In this document: piece by piece, positions 1 through 10,597 of the stretch
Position numbering within the stretch: position 1 is the first letter of the stretch
Layout of the letters: each line of letters opens with the position of its first letter
From: Paramacrobiotus metropolitanus
Taxonomy: Eukaryota > Tardigrada > Eutardigrada > Parachela > Macrobiotidae
Reading direction: 5' to 3'
Assembly: GCF_019649055.1 (NCBI RefSeq)
Contig: NW_026570601.1
Span: 1 to 32,096 of the forward strand
Length of the DNA stretch: 32,096 nucleotides
Made by a program: the position numbers and the translations under genes
Notes under the pieces: generated by a model
Told to the model about the DNA's origin: nothing
The model's input: the letters and a program-made list of their open reading frames with translations, nothing else
Database searches by the model: none

Positions 1-1783
1 GGGGCATCTAGAGCTTCGTGCATCATGGTTGCCTGCTCTGCCAAACAGTACGGAGTGTCCCATGCGCGTTGCAGGTGTCGGCTTTCGGGTAAAGGAGGCG
101 ATGCATCGTCGGACAGGTACCTCCAAAGAGCCACGTGATCCGTCACGTCAACTCCTGCTGAAAGCGGCAGTAGTCGGGAAACCAGCCCTTGGGTAGCGTG
201 AATCGAGGCCAAATAGGCCGGCAAAGATAATTCTTCTACCCGTCGGATCCCGAGCCCACCACAGCGCACTAGCAAGGAAGCTTGACGCCACGCGGATGCA
301 TCCATGCGCACGTTGCAGACTGATTGCCACGACTGTCTCAAGACATCGTCAAACTCGCTGAGACTGTCTCGTGCTTCGAAGGTTGGGCAACAACGTAAAA
401 GGTGAATAACCTTTAGCGCACTGAGACTGCACTTCAATAAAAAATAAGCTTGATGTTTGGGTAACAGTTCGAGACGATTAGCAATTAGGCGCATAACTTC
501 CGTTTTCTGACGTGCTGCCGTGCTGACGTGATACCATTCTTCATCAATGGAGCACCCAACAGACAAAGGTTTTCCGGTGCAGCGACTGAAACGGTTGGAA
601 AACGCTCCAAAAAGGTTTTCACAGCTGCTTCCCGTTCGTCGCAGGTCCCTCCGCAGACAAATATTTCACACTTGGACATGTTCACACTTAGCCCCGCTGC
701 GTGTGCTGCTTCATTGACGGTTTGAAAGTCAGCTCCTACTGTCTCGACACACCCACCAAGTGTACCATCATGGAGAAACCATGCGTTAAACCTTGTTTTG
801 AGCGCGGATGTAAGAGGAAGAATTCCCAGAGAAAATAACAGCGGACCAAGTGGATCGCCTTGGTGGATGCCGCTCTGCGAGGACAAAATTTCATCGTCGA
901 GGTACAGTTCCGAATAATGGCCATAGCAGGCGTAAAGATAATTTGCATATTCGTGAAGATGAACGCTCGCAACTTCCATGACGGTGGCGCGGGAAATGCA
1001 GTTGAAGGCGTTCTTCAAGTCTATCTTGAGAAGAACTTTTACCTGGTCCGGTTCGCTGCTCAAGAATTCCCGAGCGGAATGGACGATTGCCTCGGCGCCC
1101 CCGTTGACACCGAAACCCAGTTGACTTGGCTAAAGGACAGCTGTCGACCATTCTTTAACGCGACGGCATACAACTTTTGCCGTTAACCGTCGAAGAGTAT
1201 TACCGACCGCGATAGGCCTCAAGCCACCGTCTTTTTTCCGCAAGGCGATGAGTTTTGCACCGAAAAAATACGGACGAACGGAGTCAGGGGTAGCTCCTTG
1301 GATAATAATGTCTAGTAGTTGGGCCAGGATTTTGCAAAAGCTCGCTGAGACATCGTCTTGAACTTTCCCCAGCATATCCAGCAGGTGTTGAGGTAAAAGG
1401 CCATCTGGTCCTGCAGCGGACCCGCGTCGAAAACTAAGGATTGCGTGACGTACCTCGTCCGCTGTAACTGATGGTGCTGGTGCGGTGACTCTGGGTTTGT
1501 CAGGAAGGGGAGAACCTGGATGTTTTTCTGCCATGATATCCAGGACCTCGCGCGACGTTTCGGCTATGTCATCAGTGGACATCAGAATGCGAACAGTCCC
1601 CGAACAATCGCCATCGTCAATCTTGATTCCTACACGTCGTACCAGGTCGCCATTGGTAGCTGTTAGGTTGTTTTGCTTTCTTTTGCTGGTGTTTTCTCCA
1701 TCTACCAGATCTTCAATCTGGTAGATTCTTCTAGTGCTTGATTTCGTCGTCTGAGCAGTATACTTTTCCTTTGGCCTCGGCAA
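1..1783 (-). pseudogene. Non-LTR retrotransposon reverse transcriptase, decayed, cut by window edge
   Basis: This is the reverse transcriptase of a LINE-like element, which would copy its RNA into DNA at a nicked target. Reading the minus strand from about 1783, I see a linker with 'SAAGPDGLLPQHLLD' (typical RT start region), 'LRPIAVGNTLRRL', 'LLKIDLKNAFN' (motif A) and 'QGDPLGPLLFSL' (motif B). A thumb-like region follows ('RCGGLGIRRVEELSLPAYL'). The element is dead: an in-frame TAG near 1130 follows 'KEWSTAVL', and near 500 the frame shifts so that the thumb region continues in another frame down to base 1. The catalytic site that is normally Y/F-x-D-D reads 'FLHDG', so one aspartate is replaced by histidine. 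The endonuclease part would lie left of the window. There is no ATG start: the frame opens after a TGA near 1840, so the 5' end is unclear. Family membership is sure; the exact clade is not. Confidence 0.85.
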
Positions 1784-2293
1784 AGGTGCTGCGGTGGCCT
1801 GATGTAGTATGTGAGAGATAAAAATGCGAAGTGTTGGCGTTCAGTTTCCGTTTCTGTTCGCGCACAGGGGTGAACTAGCCGTTCATCCCCTGTTAGAGGC
1901 CTAAATGACAGCCTACAACTCGCTTAAGACCGCCGTGGGAGTTGGCCGATGACTTATGGCCTCATGGATAACAATAATAAGGTCCGATTATCGACTGTCT
2001 CAACGTAGCACACGCCAACAATTCGTGAATTTCTAATTTCAATGTACAGCGCTACAAAAAGGTTACCAATTACTTTATTTACCGGAGGAAAAACTTTAAG
2101 CCATGTATCAGTCATTACAAACATACCTAAGAAATAGTCTAAAAAGTGTTACAGAAGCTGTGAAAATCCAAAGGCAGCAAGAAGCGAATCCTGAAATCCC
2201 GGAATATCATCAGAACGTCCGCAACAGGAAATTTATTACAAGCCAAACTATGAACCATGTTTCAGACGCGGCATTTGCCAACTGAAGCTTGCT
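1784..2293. other. Spacer without recognisable gene
   Basis: This lies between the retrotransposon ORF and the last exon of the first F-box family copy. The first part may be retrotransposon 5' sequence, because the reading frame stays open to about 1840. A 60-codon plus-strand frame at 2103-2285 shows no recognisable motif. I see nothing else to support. Confidence 0.5.
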
Positions 2294-2486
2294 TTAGCCT
2301 TTGTGCCATCCGGTGAGGGTGTGTATAGTCAAGCGATTCAGCGTGGACACATCGAGCTCCCTCAAATCCACTGCATCCCAACACTTTCCAATGTCATCGG
2401 CGTCGAAAAGGCAAAACTTGCACACGACTGTGTACTTGTAAAAATATCCTATTTCCGCTTAAAACTTAACCATTTGGTTCTGTGTT

Positions 2487-2529
2487 TTCACACAGTTTAA
2501 ATTAATGTACTTAAATTAAACTGTGTGAA
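2487..2529. repeat. AT-rich near-perfect palindrome, 19-bp arms
   Basis: The left arm TTCACACAGTTTAAATTAA (2487-2505) pairs with the right arm at 2511-2529 with one mismatch around a 5-bp spacer. It lies inside intron 3 of the decayed gene copy, directly beside the coding-like fragments at 2530-3278. It could be an element terminus or a simple cruciform; no duplication at its edges was evident. Confidence 0.75.
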
Positions 2530-3278
2530 ACTGTGTGTGGTTGTTGTCCAGGTCAGCTAACTCGTTTTCGTTGGCCAACATGGTGTCGGACATGTACTGC
2601 AGGTGGGGCGGCACGCTTGGGTCAGCGACAGCATAACCGACGGCGCGACACGGACGGTAACTGGGCGTTTGGTGGTTCGGGACGTTGTCGCAGTCACTGC
2701 TCGTTTTGCCCGTCGCCTTGTCGTACTTGGCGTTCCGGTAGTGCTGCCTGGGGATGGCGTTGGTCGAGGGTAAGTCATCGGTTTGCCATAATCATCCACC
2801 ACCTGCGCGCTTCGCCCATAACGGTGTACATTTCTGGGAGCGACGCATCACAAAGGGTCTCGAGGGATCCAAGGATGAAATCCAATTGGTTGGCGTGATC
2901 GCGGACGCGGAATGGTTCATCCTGGTGATACAGAGTGCCATTACGCCGGCCAAGCCGGCTTACCATGCAGGGCTGATTTCCGGTGGCAACGTCGCTCCAG
3001 ACGTATGTCCGAGGTCCCTGGATGGAGAATCCCTGCTTCCGTGAAGTGGTGACTTCTCCGGTGACCGTCAGAACTGGACAGCCGTCGCACTCCTGTTCCA
3101 AGGTCACCTCTTCTAGCTCACAGTTGAGCGTGGTAAAATTTCGTTCAGAATTCCACGATCCTTGACCGGTCGGTTCACTGTGATGGCTCCACACGTTACC
3201 GACCTTCTGCATCTGCTCGGAACCACAGCGACGGGTGTTTATCATCACCCAGCACGCCGGTATACGCATAGCGCTCAT
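2530..3278 (-). pseudogene. Coding-like fragments of unknown origin, possibly envelope/glycoprotein-like
   Basis: The minus strand reads coherently in two frames. The first, 3278 to 2775, is cysteine-containing and includes 'CELEEVTLEQECDGCPVL' and 'DHANQLDFILGSLETLCD'. The second, about 2790 to 2530, is in another frame and includes 'PHLQYMSDTMLANENELAD' and an N-glycosylation-like 'NNHT'. The amino-acid make-up (paired cysteines, aromatic residues, NxT sites) suggests an ectodomain. A captured envelope or viral glycoprotein-type gene is one reading, made from general composition rather than a matched family. The frame change near 2780 and a weaker upstream piece at 3384-3196 suggest decay. 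It sits within intron 3 of the F-box pseudogene, so it probably arrived by insertion. I do not recognise it firmly. Confidence 0.3.
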
Positions 3279-3385
3279 TTGAAAGGCGACTCTGTTTATG
3301 AGCTTTATTGCTTAACTTGTGTTTGTGCATGATGCGTTTTATTACAGCTTGTTTAACTGCGTGTGTGTGTGCATGGATGAGCACA

Positions 3386-3403
3386 TTATGGCTTCGGCCA
3401 TAA
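3386..3403. repeat. Perfect 7-bp hairpin with TTCG loop
   Basis: TTATGGC, loop TTCG, GCCATAA. It lies in intron 3 of the first family copy. It is short enough to be chance, but the loop is the stable UUCG tetraloop if transcribed. Confidence 0.5.
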
Positions 3404-5356
3404 CGTTTAACAATCAGAGATTGTTCTCATGTTTTATTGTCACCGTGAAAGTTACCGAACTTTCTAGAATCGTTGCAACACGGTTGCACTGAGATATAAG
3501 GTTTTGCTTTGCTGTGTATGATATCGATCATTCCAGCGGTTGGTCTACCATTTTCTGTTGCTTTCCATCTCATTGTTATTCTTGCTTGTTTGTGTGATTA
3601 AAGTTATAGTTAAGAACTATTACTTTCACTTTCCGTCAGCACAGTGTACGAGTATACATATAACGCAGTCATATACGGCACTGGCCCGTTTTAGTACTTA
3701 CTGTCGTGTTTTGCAGTATTACACTTTTTATTCTGCTTTCACTCGAAGACGACCACAACTCAACTGATGACAAATAACGTTGCTAGGTCAATAAGAGAAA
3801 CGCTGTTGCTAAGCGGACATTGCACAGGAAACAATCAACACAATCATAATCTCGCGACATAGCATAACGCTTGTATCAACTCGTCGTACAACATGTACTG
3901 TACGTACGTCACACTTGCACTCCTGTCTTACAGCATGAGAAATCTCCGGATACCGACCCACTGATCAGGATACTGCAGCGTCCGCACCCAGCGTCCATGC
4001 AGCGCCCTGACCTTATCCAGTGTGCTCTCACTAACGGCCGGACAATTGTCGTTGACGGCAGCTAGAAAGCGTCGACACTGCACCGTGGTGGTCTCGGTGC
4101 CGTGGAAACGCAAGAACGGGATGACTACATTCGGTCGGACGTTCCCCGTATCATTCGAGTGCGACGGTCGGTTTCCCGGCCATGGAGATACCTTACCACA
4201 GGTATCTCCAAGATACCTTACCACAGGCTTGATGGCAGCCGGATCGGAGGCGGTATAGTTGAGTAGCAGCACCTCCTCGCAGACTGCCATCAACACCGAC
4301 AGCGCGCGGCATTCCGGTGGAGAAACTCCACAGTTCCCGTAGAGATTAAATTTAGCAGCGGCCCTCCATCGTTTGACGCGCTATCGCATCCGTTTCTGGA
4401 GATTACTCTGGGCAGGCGAATGCGTTTGTGCGACAGCACACAGTTTATGGTCCAGATTAACCAAAGAAGCGATCGTTGATGCTGATCAGCACCTACTGAA
4501 CCATGTTCAATAATGGCCAGTATTCGCGTAGCCGGGGATACGTGACGGTCCAGTATCGTGACGAGTCTGTATTCCAGTTCGCCGAATTTCTCTATGGAAT
4601 TGTGGGGTCTTTTGGCGGCGGCAGTTAGCGCCGGAATATAAAAGACAATGTGGTGGTGAGCGGTGCAGTCCCGCAGTAGGAAACACCATAGCGCGGTTAA
4701 ACTGAAGGCCAATAAGATAAGGATTAGCAAGAAATTAAGTAAGGCTGAGACTCTGTAGTCTGTTGCTGAGCTGATAAGGAACTTAAAGAAGAAACGGTTG
4801 TACTCATGCTGTACTTAAATATGCTGGTAGTTATGTTCCTGAGTCGGTAGCGATAACGCCGTTAGTGCTGAACTGCTGATCCGCGATTATCGTGTATGCT
4901 TTGGGTAAAGACAAAATATTAAGCCGGTTAGTGCAACTGACGTACAGGCTCAATCGTAGCTGAGTAACAACATCTAAGCAGAGCAGAACGCCCGCCAGGA
5001 CCGGATGCGAAAGGTCACTAATTCATCAGTCTTCAGCATGGGCGCCTGCAATAATAGTCATACGGTCCGTTTGCGAATACAGGTGTTTAAAGCTAAACAT
5101 CGATCAGGAGCCGATGTTATTTTAGCTTACCAAACTGAAGGATGGAATTATTAACGATCATGCTAAGCGCTTCCATTGACGGCTGCTCCACGAGATCAGC
5201 CTGACAGGCTTGTCTCAGGGCATCTTCGTTCCAGAATATCCTGAACGTATCCCACCCACCACTGGTCGTTGTCGCGCTGCACCAGCACCGTGTTCCCGTA
5301 GTTCACCTCCGCGCACCCGAGTACAGCTGGCGATAGTACCGTGATGCTGGGATCAT

Positions 5357-5748
5357 GGTCACTAGAAACTGACCGAGGTCTGGTTGCCGCAATGTACAGT
5401 ACCTGCTCCGCAAATAGGCTGATGAATGATTTTCAAGCTTCAGACATTGAAGCAGCAATGAAAATTGTTAGTTTCGGCGTGTGTCTTTAGTTTTACACTG
5501 AACACGTAGAAAAATCATTCAGAGTTAAGTTCGACTGAGAGTATTCTAGTTACGTCTACAATGGACTGGAGGAGAAATAGACTGAGGCCTGAAATAGTTC
5601 GACCGGTCTTGGGCTAAACAGAGATCCGGTTGAGACGCTGTCAACCTGTGTGTATTGTGCAGCGGTTACATGGTCATGATAAGAGGCCACAATCACTTTA
5701 TTAGCACAAGCTAGTTAGAATACATGAATTGGCAACATTAATAGAGAA
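5357..5748. other. Spacer, no gene seen
   Basis: This lies between the start of the first family copy and the retrotransposon tail. The minus strand carries AATAAA at about 5697-5702, just after the retrotransposon reading frame ends, and it could be that element's polyadenylation signal. Nothing else was recognised. Confidence 0.5.
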
Positions 5749-6376
5749 TTACAATAACAAAATTTCTTCTAATTTATCGACTCCTTCCATCGTTCCCAGC
5801 ACGGAAGCCGCGTTGCCTCGTTGTATTTCGATCGACAGACGCTGACGTAAGAATTCGTGTGAGCGAGGTTCCCCGGTGTGTTGCTGTAACCGCTTGCCAA
5901 TTTCCTTTATTAAAGCAGATGCCGATTTTCCCCAGGGCCCGAAGGTTTCAAAGGCTAGTGCTGCAAAAATGTATCTGCCTACGAGGTTCGCATAGAGTCT
6001 GGCTTTCTTGTCTTCGGCTTGGGCCGCGGCGGATCCGGCAGCTGAGGAAGTGGACTTGATATGGGATGAGGCGACAGTGTCGACGCAGGTGACATCCCAT
6101 GCCAGACAGATACCACGTTTCCAGGCAAAGGTCGTGCATCCGTCAGGGCGACGTTCGGACGTATGGGATGTGCCACGAGATTCGAGTTTTGCTGGAATGC
6201 CCGCCGAAACCAATGATCGGCACACAATGCTGTTCAAAGCACCGTGTCGTGCATGTCTCCCGGCCGAAAACGAGCACGACAGTCCATGGTGGCCGTATAC
6301 ATCTACAGGCTTGCGGCATTGCCTGAATATCGCAGCGGAAATTCGCATCGATACGCCACTTTTTTACAGACAACAA
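5749..6376 (-). mobile_element. 3' tail of a 5'-truncated non-LTR retrotransposon (zinc knuckle plus endonuclease)
   Basis: A 199-codon frame (6348-5749) is the C-terminus of an RT protein of the restriction-like-endonuclease type, which nicks the target for reverse transcription. A cysteine/histidine knuckle ('CRKPVDVYGHHGLSC', then 'SAGRHARH') is followed by 'ERRPDGCTTF' and 'LAWDVTCVDT', consistent with the PD...D catalytic core of such endonucleases. A conserved C-terminal helical stretch with 'RLSIEIQRGNAAS' comes next. The frame is uninterrupted, so the insertion is younger or better kept than the RT fragment at 1-1783. It lacks the RT, which is typical of 5' truncation on insertion. 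The two fragments cover different parts of the protein, so they are separate copies and their identity cannot be compared. It separates two F-box family copies. Confidence 0.75.
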
Positions 6377-7215
6377 AATTAAATATCAACTGCCAACACA
6401 AAGCCCAGGAATGAACAGCAATTTATTTTAAGATGTTTTTGATATTTACATTTTAACTACCAGCGCTTGAAACTATCGTGTCTACTGTCAATAAGCCCTC
6501 TTTTCATAAGTGCGATCCTAAACTTCTAGCACAGGCGACAATAAAACGGAGACAAAGGACAAACCAAGCGTCCACCAATACAGGCATATCCAACTCGAAG
6601 AAGACCGGCGTCGGCAGTCAGTCTTGTTTGCATGCGGCCAATACATGGATGGTTAGCCGGTTCAGCGTCGATACATCGATATCTCGCCCCTTCACTCCAT
6701 CCCATTGATGCAGACTGCCGTCTGGACGGAAAGGGCAAAACCTGTACAGTACACCGAATCACTACACGCTCATTAAAAGCATGCGTTGACAGTCCATGAA
6801 TAGTATGCTCACAGTTGCAGCAACGCGCCAATGCCGAACCACTGCCGCGGGTGCGTCAGCGTCCACACCCATTGCGCCAGTACCACTGCGGCCTTATCTT
6901 GCACCCGCTGACTCACCACCGGCAGATTCTCGTTCACCACCGCAAAATAGTGTCGACACTGCTCCATGACCGAATCCGTGCTACGGAAGCGCATTAACGG
7001 GACAAGCACCGTCTGTGGTCGGACCCTGTCGCGGGCCATACTTCCCGGCCAGAAGGTGTCTCCATCGTGTAACCGTTGGACCAGTTGCGATTCGACAACG
7101 GAACAGACGGGAACACTGTGCTTCATAAGCACAAATTCATCGCACACTGCCAATAGCATTGCCAGCCAATCTTCTGCAGGTGCCACGACCTGATGAATAG
7201 TGCGCACGTCACACC

Positions 7216-8108
7216 TGTGACCGGCAAAAATGTCCCCCCTGTCCCCCCCGACATTTTTGCCGTGTCCCCCCTGCCACCATCTCCAAAACGGTAACCCTTT
7301 GGTCAGAATGGTAACTTGGGAGACTTACAACAGAAAGCTGATTTTGAGGTCGATCGGTGACCTTTGAAAAACTGCCACCAGCGTTACCACAGCGTTACCA
7401 GTCCAGAACAGTTGAGGGACATCGGTCACCGAAAAGACATTATTGCCAGAACGAAATTAATAGTGTCCGGCATGGGGGACATTATTGCCGGAACGGAATT
7501 AATGGTGTCCGGCATGGGTGACATTATTGCCGGAACGAAATTAATAGTGTCCGGCATGGGGGACATTATTGCCGGAACGGAATTAATAGTGTCCGGCATG
7601 GGGGACTATTGCCGGAACGGAATTAATGGTACCGGCATGGTACATTATTGCCGGAACGAAATTAATAGTGTCCGGCATGGGGGACATTATTGCCGGAACG
7701 AAATTAATAGTGTCCGGCATGGGGGACATTATTGCCGGAACGAAATTACTGGTGTCCGGCATGGGGGACATTATTGCCGGAACGAAATTAATAGTGTCCG
7801 TAAGGACATATTGCCGGAACGAAATTACTGGTAAATAATTCCGGCAGTGTCCCCATGCCGGACACTAATTTCGTTCTGGCAATAATGTCTTTCGGTGACC
7901 GATGTCCCTCAACTGTTCTGGACTGGTAACGCTGTGGTAACGCTGGTGGCAGTTTTTCAAAGGTCACCGATCGACCTCAAAATCAGCTTTCTGTTGTAAG
8001 TCCCCCAAGTTACGATTCTGACCAAAGGGTTACCGTTTTGGAGATGGTGGCAGGGGGGACACGGCAAAAATGTCCGGGGGGACAGGGGGGACATTTTTGC
8101 CGGTCACA
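7216..8108. mobile_element. Foldback-type element with long terminal inverted repeats, inserted in exon 3 of copy 2
   Basis: The two ends are inverted copies of about 250 bp, starting TGTGACCGGCAAAAATGTCC on each outer edge and meeting a tandem-repeat core. Each terminus also contains a small internal inverted repeat of the motif GGCAAAAATGTC around a C-rich stretch. Flanks CACACC (7210-7215) and CACGCC (8109-8114) could be a 6-bp target-site duplication with one mismatch. Exon 3 coding resumes on both sides ('KFSSMGV' before, 'RTIHQVVAP' after, in minus-strand order). There is no transposase frame, so it must be non-autonomous. Superfamily is not assignable from the termini by eye. Confidence 0.8.
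7438..7835. repeat. 42-bp tandem repeat, about nine units
   Basis: The unit is roughly ATTGCCGGAACGAAATTAAT plus AGTGTCCGGCATGGGGGACATT. Units near 7600 and 7800 are shortened. Each unit carries short inverted words (GCCGGAA/TTCCGGC-like, GTCCGGCATG). Because 42 is divisible by three, several frames stay open and produce repetitive fake ORFs on both strands. It forms the core of the foldback element. Confidence 0.85.
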
Positions 8109-10264
8109 CACGCCCATGCTGGAAAATTTCGGACCCGAGTGATGTTCAGCGCTGTTCTTGATGATTATTCGTTGCAGGCGAATACCTTTGGTCTGCAGAA
8201 TCGTCTTGGTAATCAGCATTCTGTAGGTGGTTGAAGTCCACAGCGGAGTGTTATCCGCAAAGTTTTCGCTACGTTCCAGGAAGGCCAGCGTTCGGGTAAA
8301 ACGCGAAATCTTGCAGTCCAACATGGTTATGAGTTTGTAATCAGGTTGTAATGTTGCGCAGTCACACTCCGGGGACTGCCAGTGCTAAGCGGAGGGACAG
8401 CGAAAACAATGTGCTGATCGGCTTTGTATTCGCATAGAAGTAGGCCCCATAGTGGACCCACCCTGACAGGCAGCAAGACAAAAATCAGTAAGCCAGGCAC
8501 GAGCACTCATTTTAACTGTTTAGCATAGAGTTTTTTGAAGCTTTTGAGTTTCAACTTAGAGGCTGTGACGTAGCAAGTAAGCAACCATATAGTTGCTAGT
8601 TGCTACCAATTGTGGTACGCTGTGTGCGGTCAGTGTGTGCTGTGAGGTTGTGCAGTAAAGTACGAAGTCGTGACAGAGGCAAAACTATAAAGCGTAACTC
8701 GTTTCGTAACGCGGACGCTCCCTGTAGCTCCTAACTCTAACGGTGGGGGACCTTAATCATAACTGTGGACCAGGCATGGTAGGAACGGAAAAAGCTTGAA
8801 AACAGATTAATAACGGTTGACTTACGGTCGACTTACCGGCTCATCCGCAGTTGAGCAACAACATCCAGATGCAGCATCGATGCAGACCCGCCACGATCGG
8901 ATGTGACAGGTCGGCCAAACTGGCTTCTTCAACGCCAACTGCAAATGAGAGCAACCCTGTAACTGTCTGAACCATCAGGTCTTTTAAAGTAAGAGACAAC
9001 TGCGTAAGATTTATAAGAGGCACTCATATAACATAAAAACTGAACTGCCGTGATGAAATTTAGAGCAGTATGTGCCCTTCCGCCTTATACAAAATACCGT
9101 TTTTGGAGTCATATTCGGTAACTGTTTCTGCTGGTTTCGATTCCAGTTCGGCCAGGTATTGTTGACATGCTCGTTTCAGACCATCCTCCTTCCACACCAT
9201 ACTGCGTCCGGCGGCGTCACCGTGCATTTCCGCACCAATGAAGGTGACCGTATTGCCTCCGCTCGCACAAATACCCGACAACCAGTATCCAGATTATACT
9301 CAACGTTCATCGGTTGATGTACCCCCTTACAGCGGAACATAATGGCATCCGTATGAACGCGACGCACAAACTGACAACTGGCATCGCACACACCGTCGCT
9401 GCTGCCTAACACCACCTGACATTTTCCAGGCACAAACTTCAAAAGCGTAATCGCGTCATGCAGCACAGGCGCCGCGTTCAACTGGATGACGTACTTGCGG
9501 TACAGGAACCCATTAACCCGGCCGAACAAACTCGGCTCACCACCCTCGGATAACGGGAGCTGTTTCGTCAAGTGATTTCTGTGCACGATGCGATCACCGG
9601 TTACATCGTCGGCATTATTATCCAGGCGTACAACGCAGAACGCACAGGCTACACAGTCCACGACGGTGCCGGAACGGAAGACCATGGGCCCATCATCTAC
9701 CAATCGCATCGCCACCTGCACCGCACAGCCCTTATGGGACGTAATATTCCCGCGTAGAAAACGATGCGGCTAGAGTTGACTGGAGTGAATCCATTCGGCC
9801 TGGACGACAGTGGAGTCGAAGTCGATGAAAAATTTGTCGCCGTCGATATCCTGAACGTATCCTAGCCACCACCGGCCGTTGTCACGCTGCACCAGCACCG
9901 TGTTCCCGTAGTTGAACTCCCGTACAGCGGAGTGCATCTGGCGAAAGTATCGTGCTGTCCCATTCATGGTGATGATCCACGATTGCCAGCTGGCGTTTAA
10001 TAATCAGGCTCAGCACAACACCGTAATAGAACGGTAACACCTCTCAACTTGTAAATATATGTGATTTACAGTACTTGGAATCCAGCCCGGAACGGAAAAT
10101 TGAAATAGATTTCGCGCAAATACAAACTAGGCTGAAGACCCACAGGGATGTAACGCTACGCTGATAGTTGTTTTAGAACAGTAATTTTTCATTGGCAGCC
10201 AGCCAATGGAAAAAACAAACATTTACTCTCAAACGGGTCAAACCATCATAGTTTCATGGGCCAC

Positions 10265-10597
10265 TCAACCGACAACAGCAGTGAACACTTTAGAAAGTGC
10301 AGCCCTATCTCTTAATAAGTCTTGAACAAATTCAAGAAAAGACTTCGGTGGATTTTTCACTCGTTTTCGAATAAAAATGATTTGCTCATGCGAGAGTCGA
10401 GACAGAGCGTGCATGAGTAGCAGGCAAGTTGAGGCAACCTGGCTGCGGTGCGCAGTTTGAGTAGGTAAGAAAGCCCCGATCATAATATTATGTGGGACTC
10501 GGGATGAGCCCAGGGCAGTGATCCAGACGGACAGGATCCTGCGTAGTGAGCAGTGTTGTATACTACGAGCTATGCGGAAACGCAAGACACCCGACAA
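10265..10597 (-). CDS. Unidentified coding-like frame
   Basis: A 110-codon frame whose C-terminal two-thirds reads like protein ('ASTCLLLMHALSRLSHEQI', 'SFLEFVQDLLRDRAALSKVF'), alpha-helical with leucine-rich heptad-like spacing. Its N-terminal third overlaps the left arm of the palindromic element from 10517, so the true exon probably ends near 10510 and the ATG at 10597 is unlikely to be its start. I do not recognise a family. It could be an exon of a gene broken by the palindrome insertion, or chance. Confidence 0.25.
   Translation of the reverse strand: MSGVLRFRIARSIQHCSLRRILSVWITALGSSRVPHNIMIGAFLPTQTAHRSQVASTCLLLMHALSRLSHEQIIFIRKRVKNPPKSFLEFVQDLLRDRAALSKVFTAVVG

Larger units (their letters stand above)
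2294..5356 (-). pseudogene. Tudor-like/F-box family gene copy 1, decayed
   Basis: Four exons can be placed by homology to the intact copies: exon 1 at 5356-5131, exon 2 at 5045-4946, exon 3 at 4701-3932 and exon 4 at 2417-2294. Donors such as 'gtaagc' at 5130 and 'gtacgtcag' at 4945 survive. The breaks are multiple. One base is lost in exon 1 just before the 'VNYGNTVLVQRD' segment. About 640 bp is deleted, so that '...GYVQDI' runs straight into 'FWNEDALRQAC'. Two in-frame TGA codons sit at the start of exon 2, ahead of the F-box ('DLSHPVLAGVLL'). Exon 3 is frameshifted near 4290 (770 nt, where intact copies are divisible by three). The exon 4 acceptor reads AA instead of AG. Exon 4 ('DVSTLNRLTIH') is closest to the copy at 13341-15110. 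Intron 3 is 1.5 kb and holds foreign-looking coding fragments. Confidence 0.8.
6618..9967 (-). pseudogene. Tudor-like/F-box family gene copy 2, decayed and transposon-interrupted
   Basis: The exons are 9967-9098, 8938-8837, 8462-6813 (interrupted) and 6741-6618, with recognisable GT-AG borders (for example donor 'gtaagtcg' at 8836 and acceptor 'tgtacag' before exon 4). The start codon and Tudor-like module are intact ('NTVLVQRDNGRWWLGYVQDI'). A tryptophan codon conserved in paralogs has become TAG near 9774, right after 'WIHSSQL'. A frameshift near 9200 separates the middle domain from 'GDAAGRSMVWKEDG'. The F-box exon is 102 nt instead of 94 to 100, which shifts the frame inside the F-box. 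Exon 3 has a further one-base shift near 8330, and an 893-bp foldback element is inserted at 7216-8108. Exon 4 keeps an open frame ('DVSTLNRLTIHVLA'). No functional full-length product is expected. Confidence 0.85.

Noticed and set aside
528-1186. Plus-strand frames opposite the reverse transcriptase
   Set aside because: Antisense shadows of the minus-strand RT; no motif of their own.
2487-2529. Bacterial-style transcription terminator
   Set aside because: It has a stem, but it sits in an intron of a eukaryotic-type gene and is AT-rich without a U-tract; no prokaryotic gene is present.
6008-6382. 124-codon plus-strand frame
   Set aside because: Antisense to the retrotransposon endonuclease frame, which has clear motifs on the minus strand.
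7438-7835. CRISPR-like array
   Set aside because: The units are contiguous tandem copies with no unique spacers, and the setting is an animal-type genome with introns.
7364-7838. Long repetitive open frames on both strands
   Set aside because: They are a by-product of the 42-bp tandem repeat, whose length is divisible by three; the same 14-residue unit repeats without any independent coding signal.
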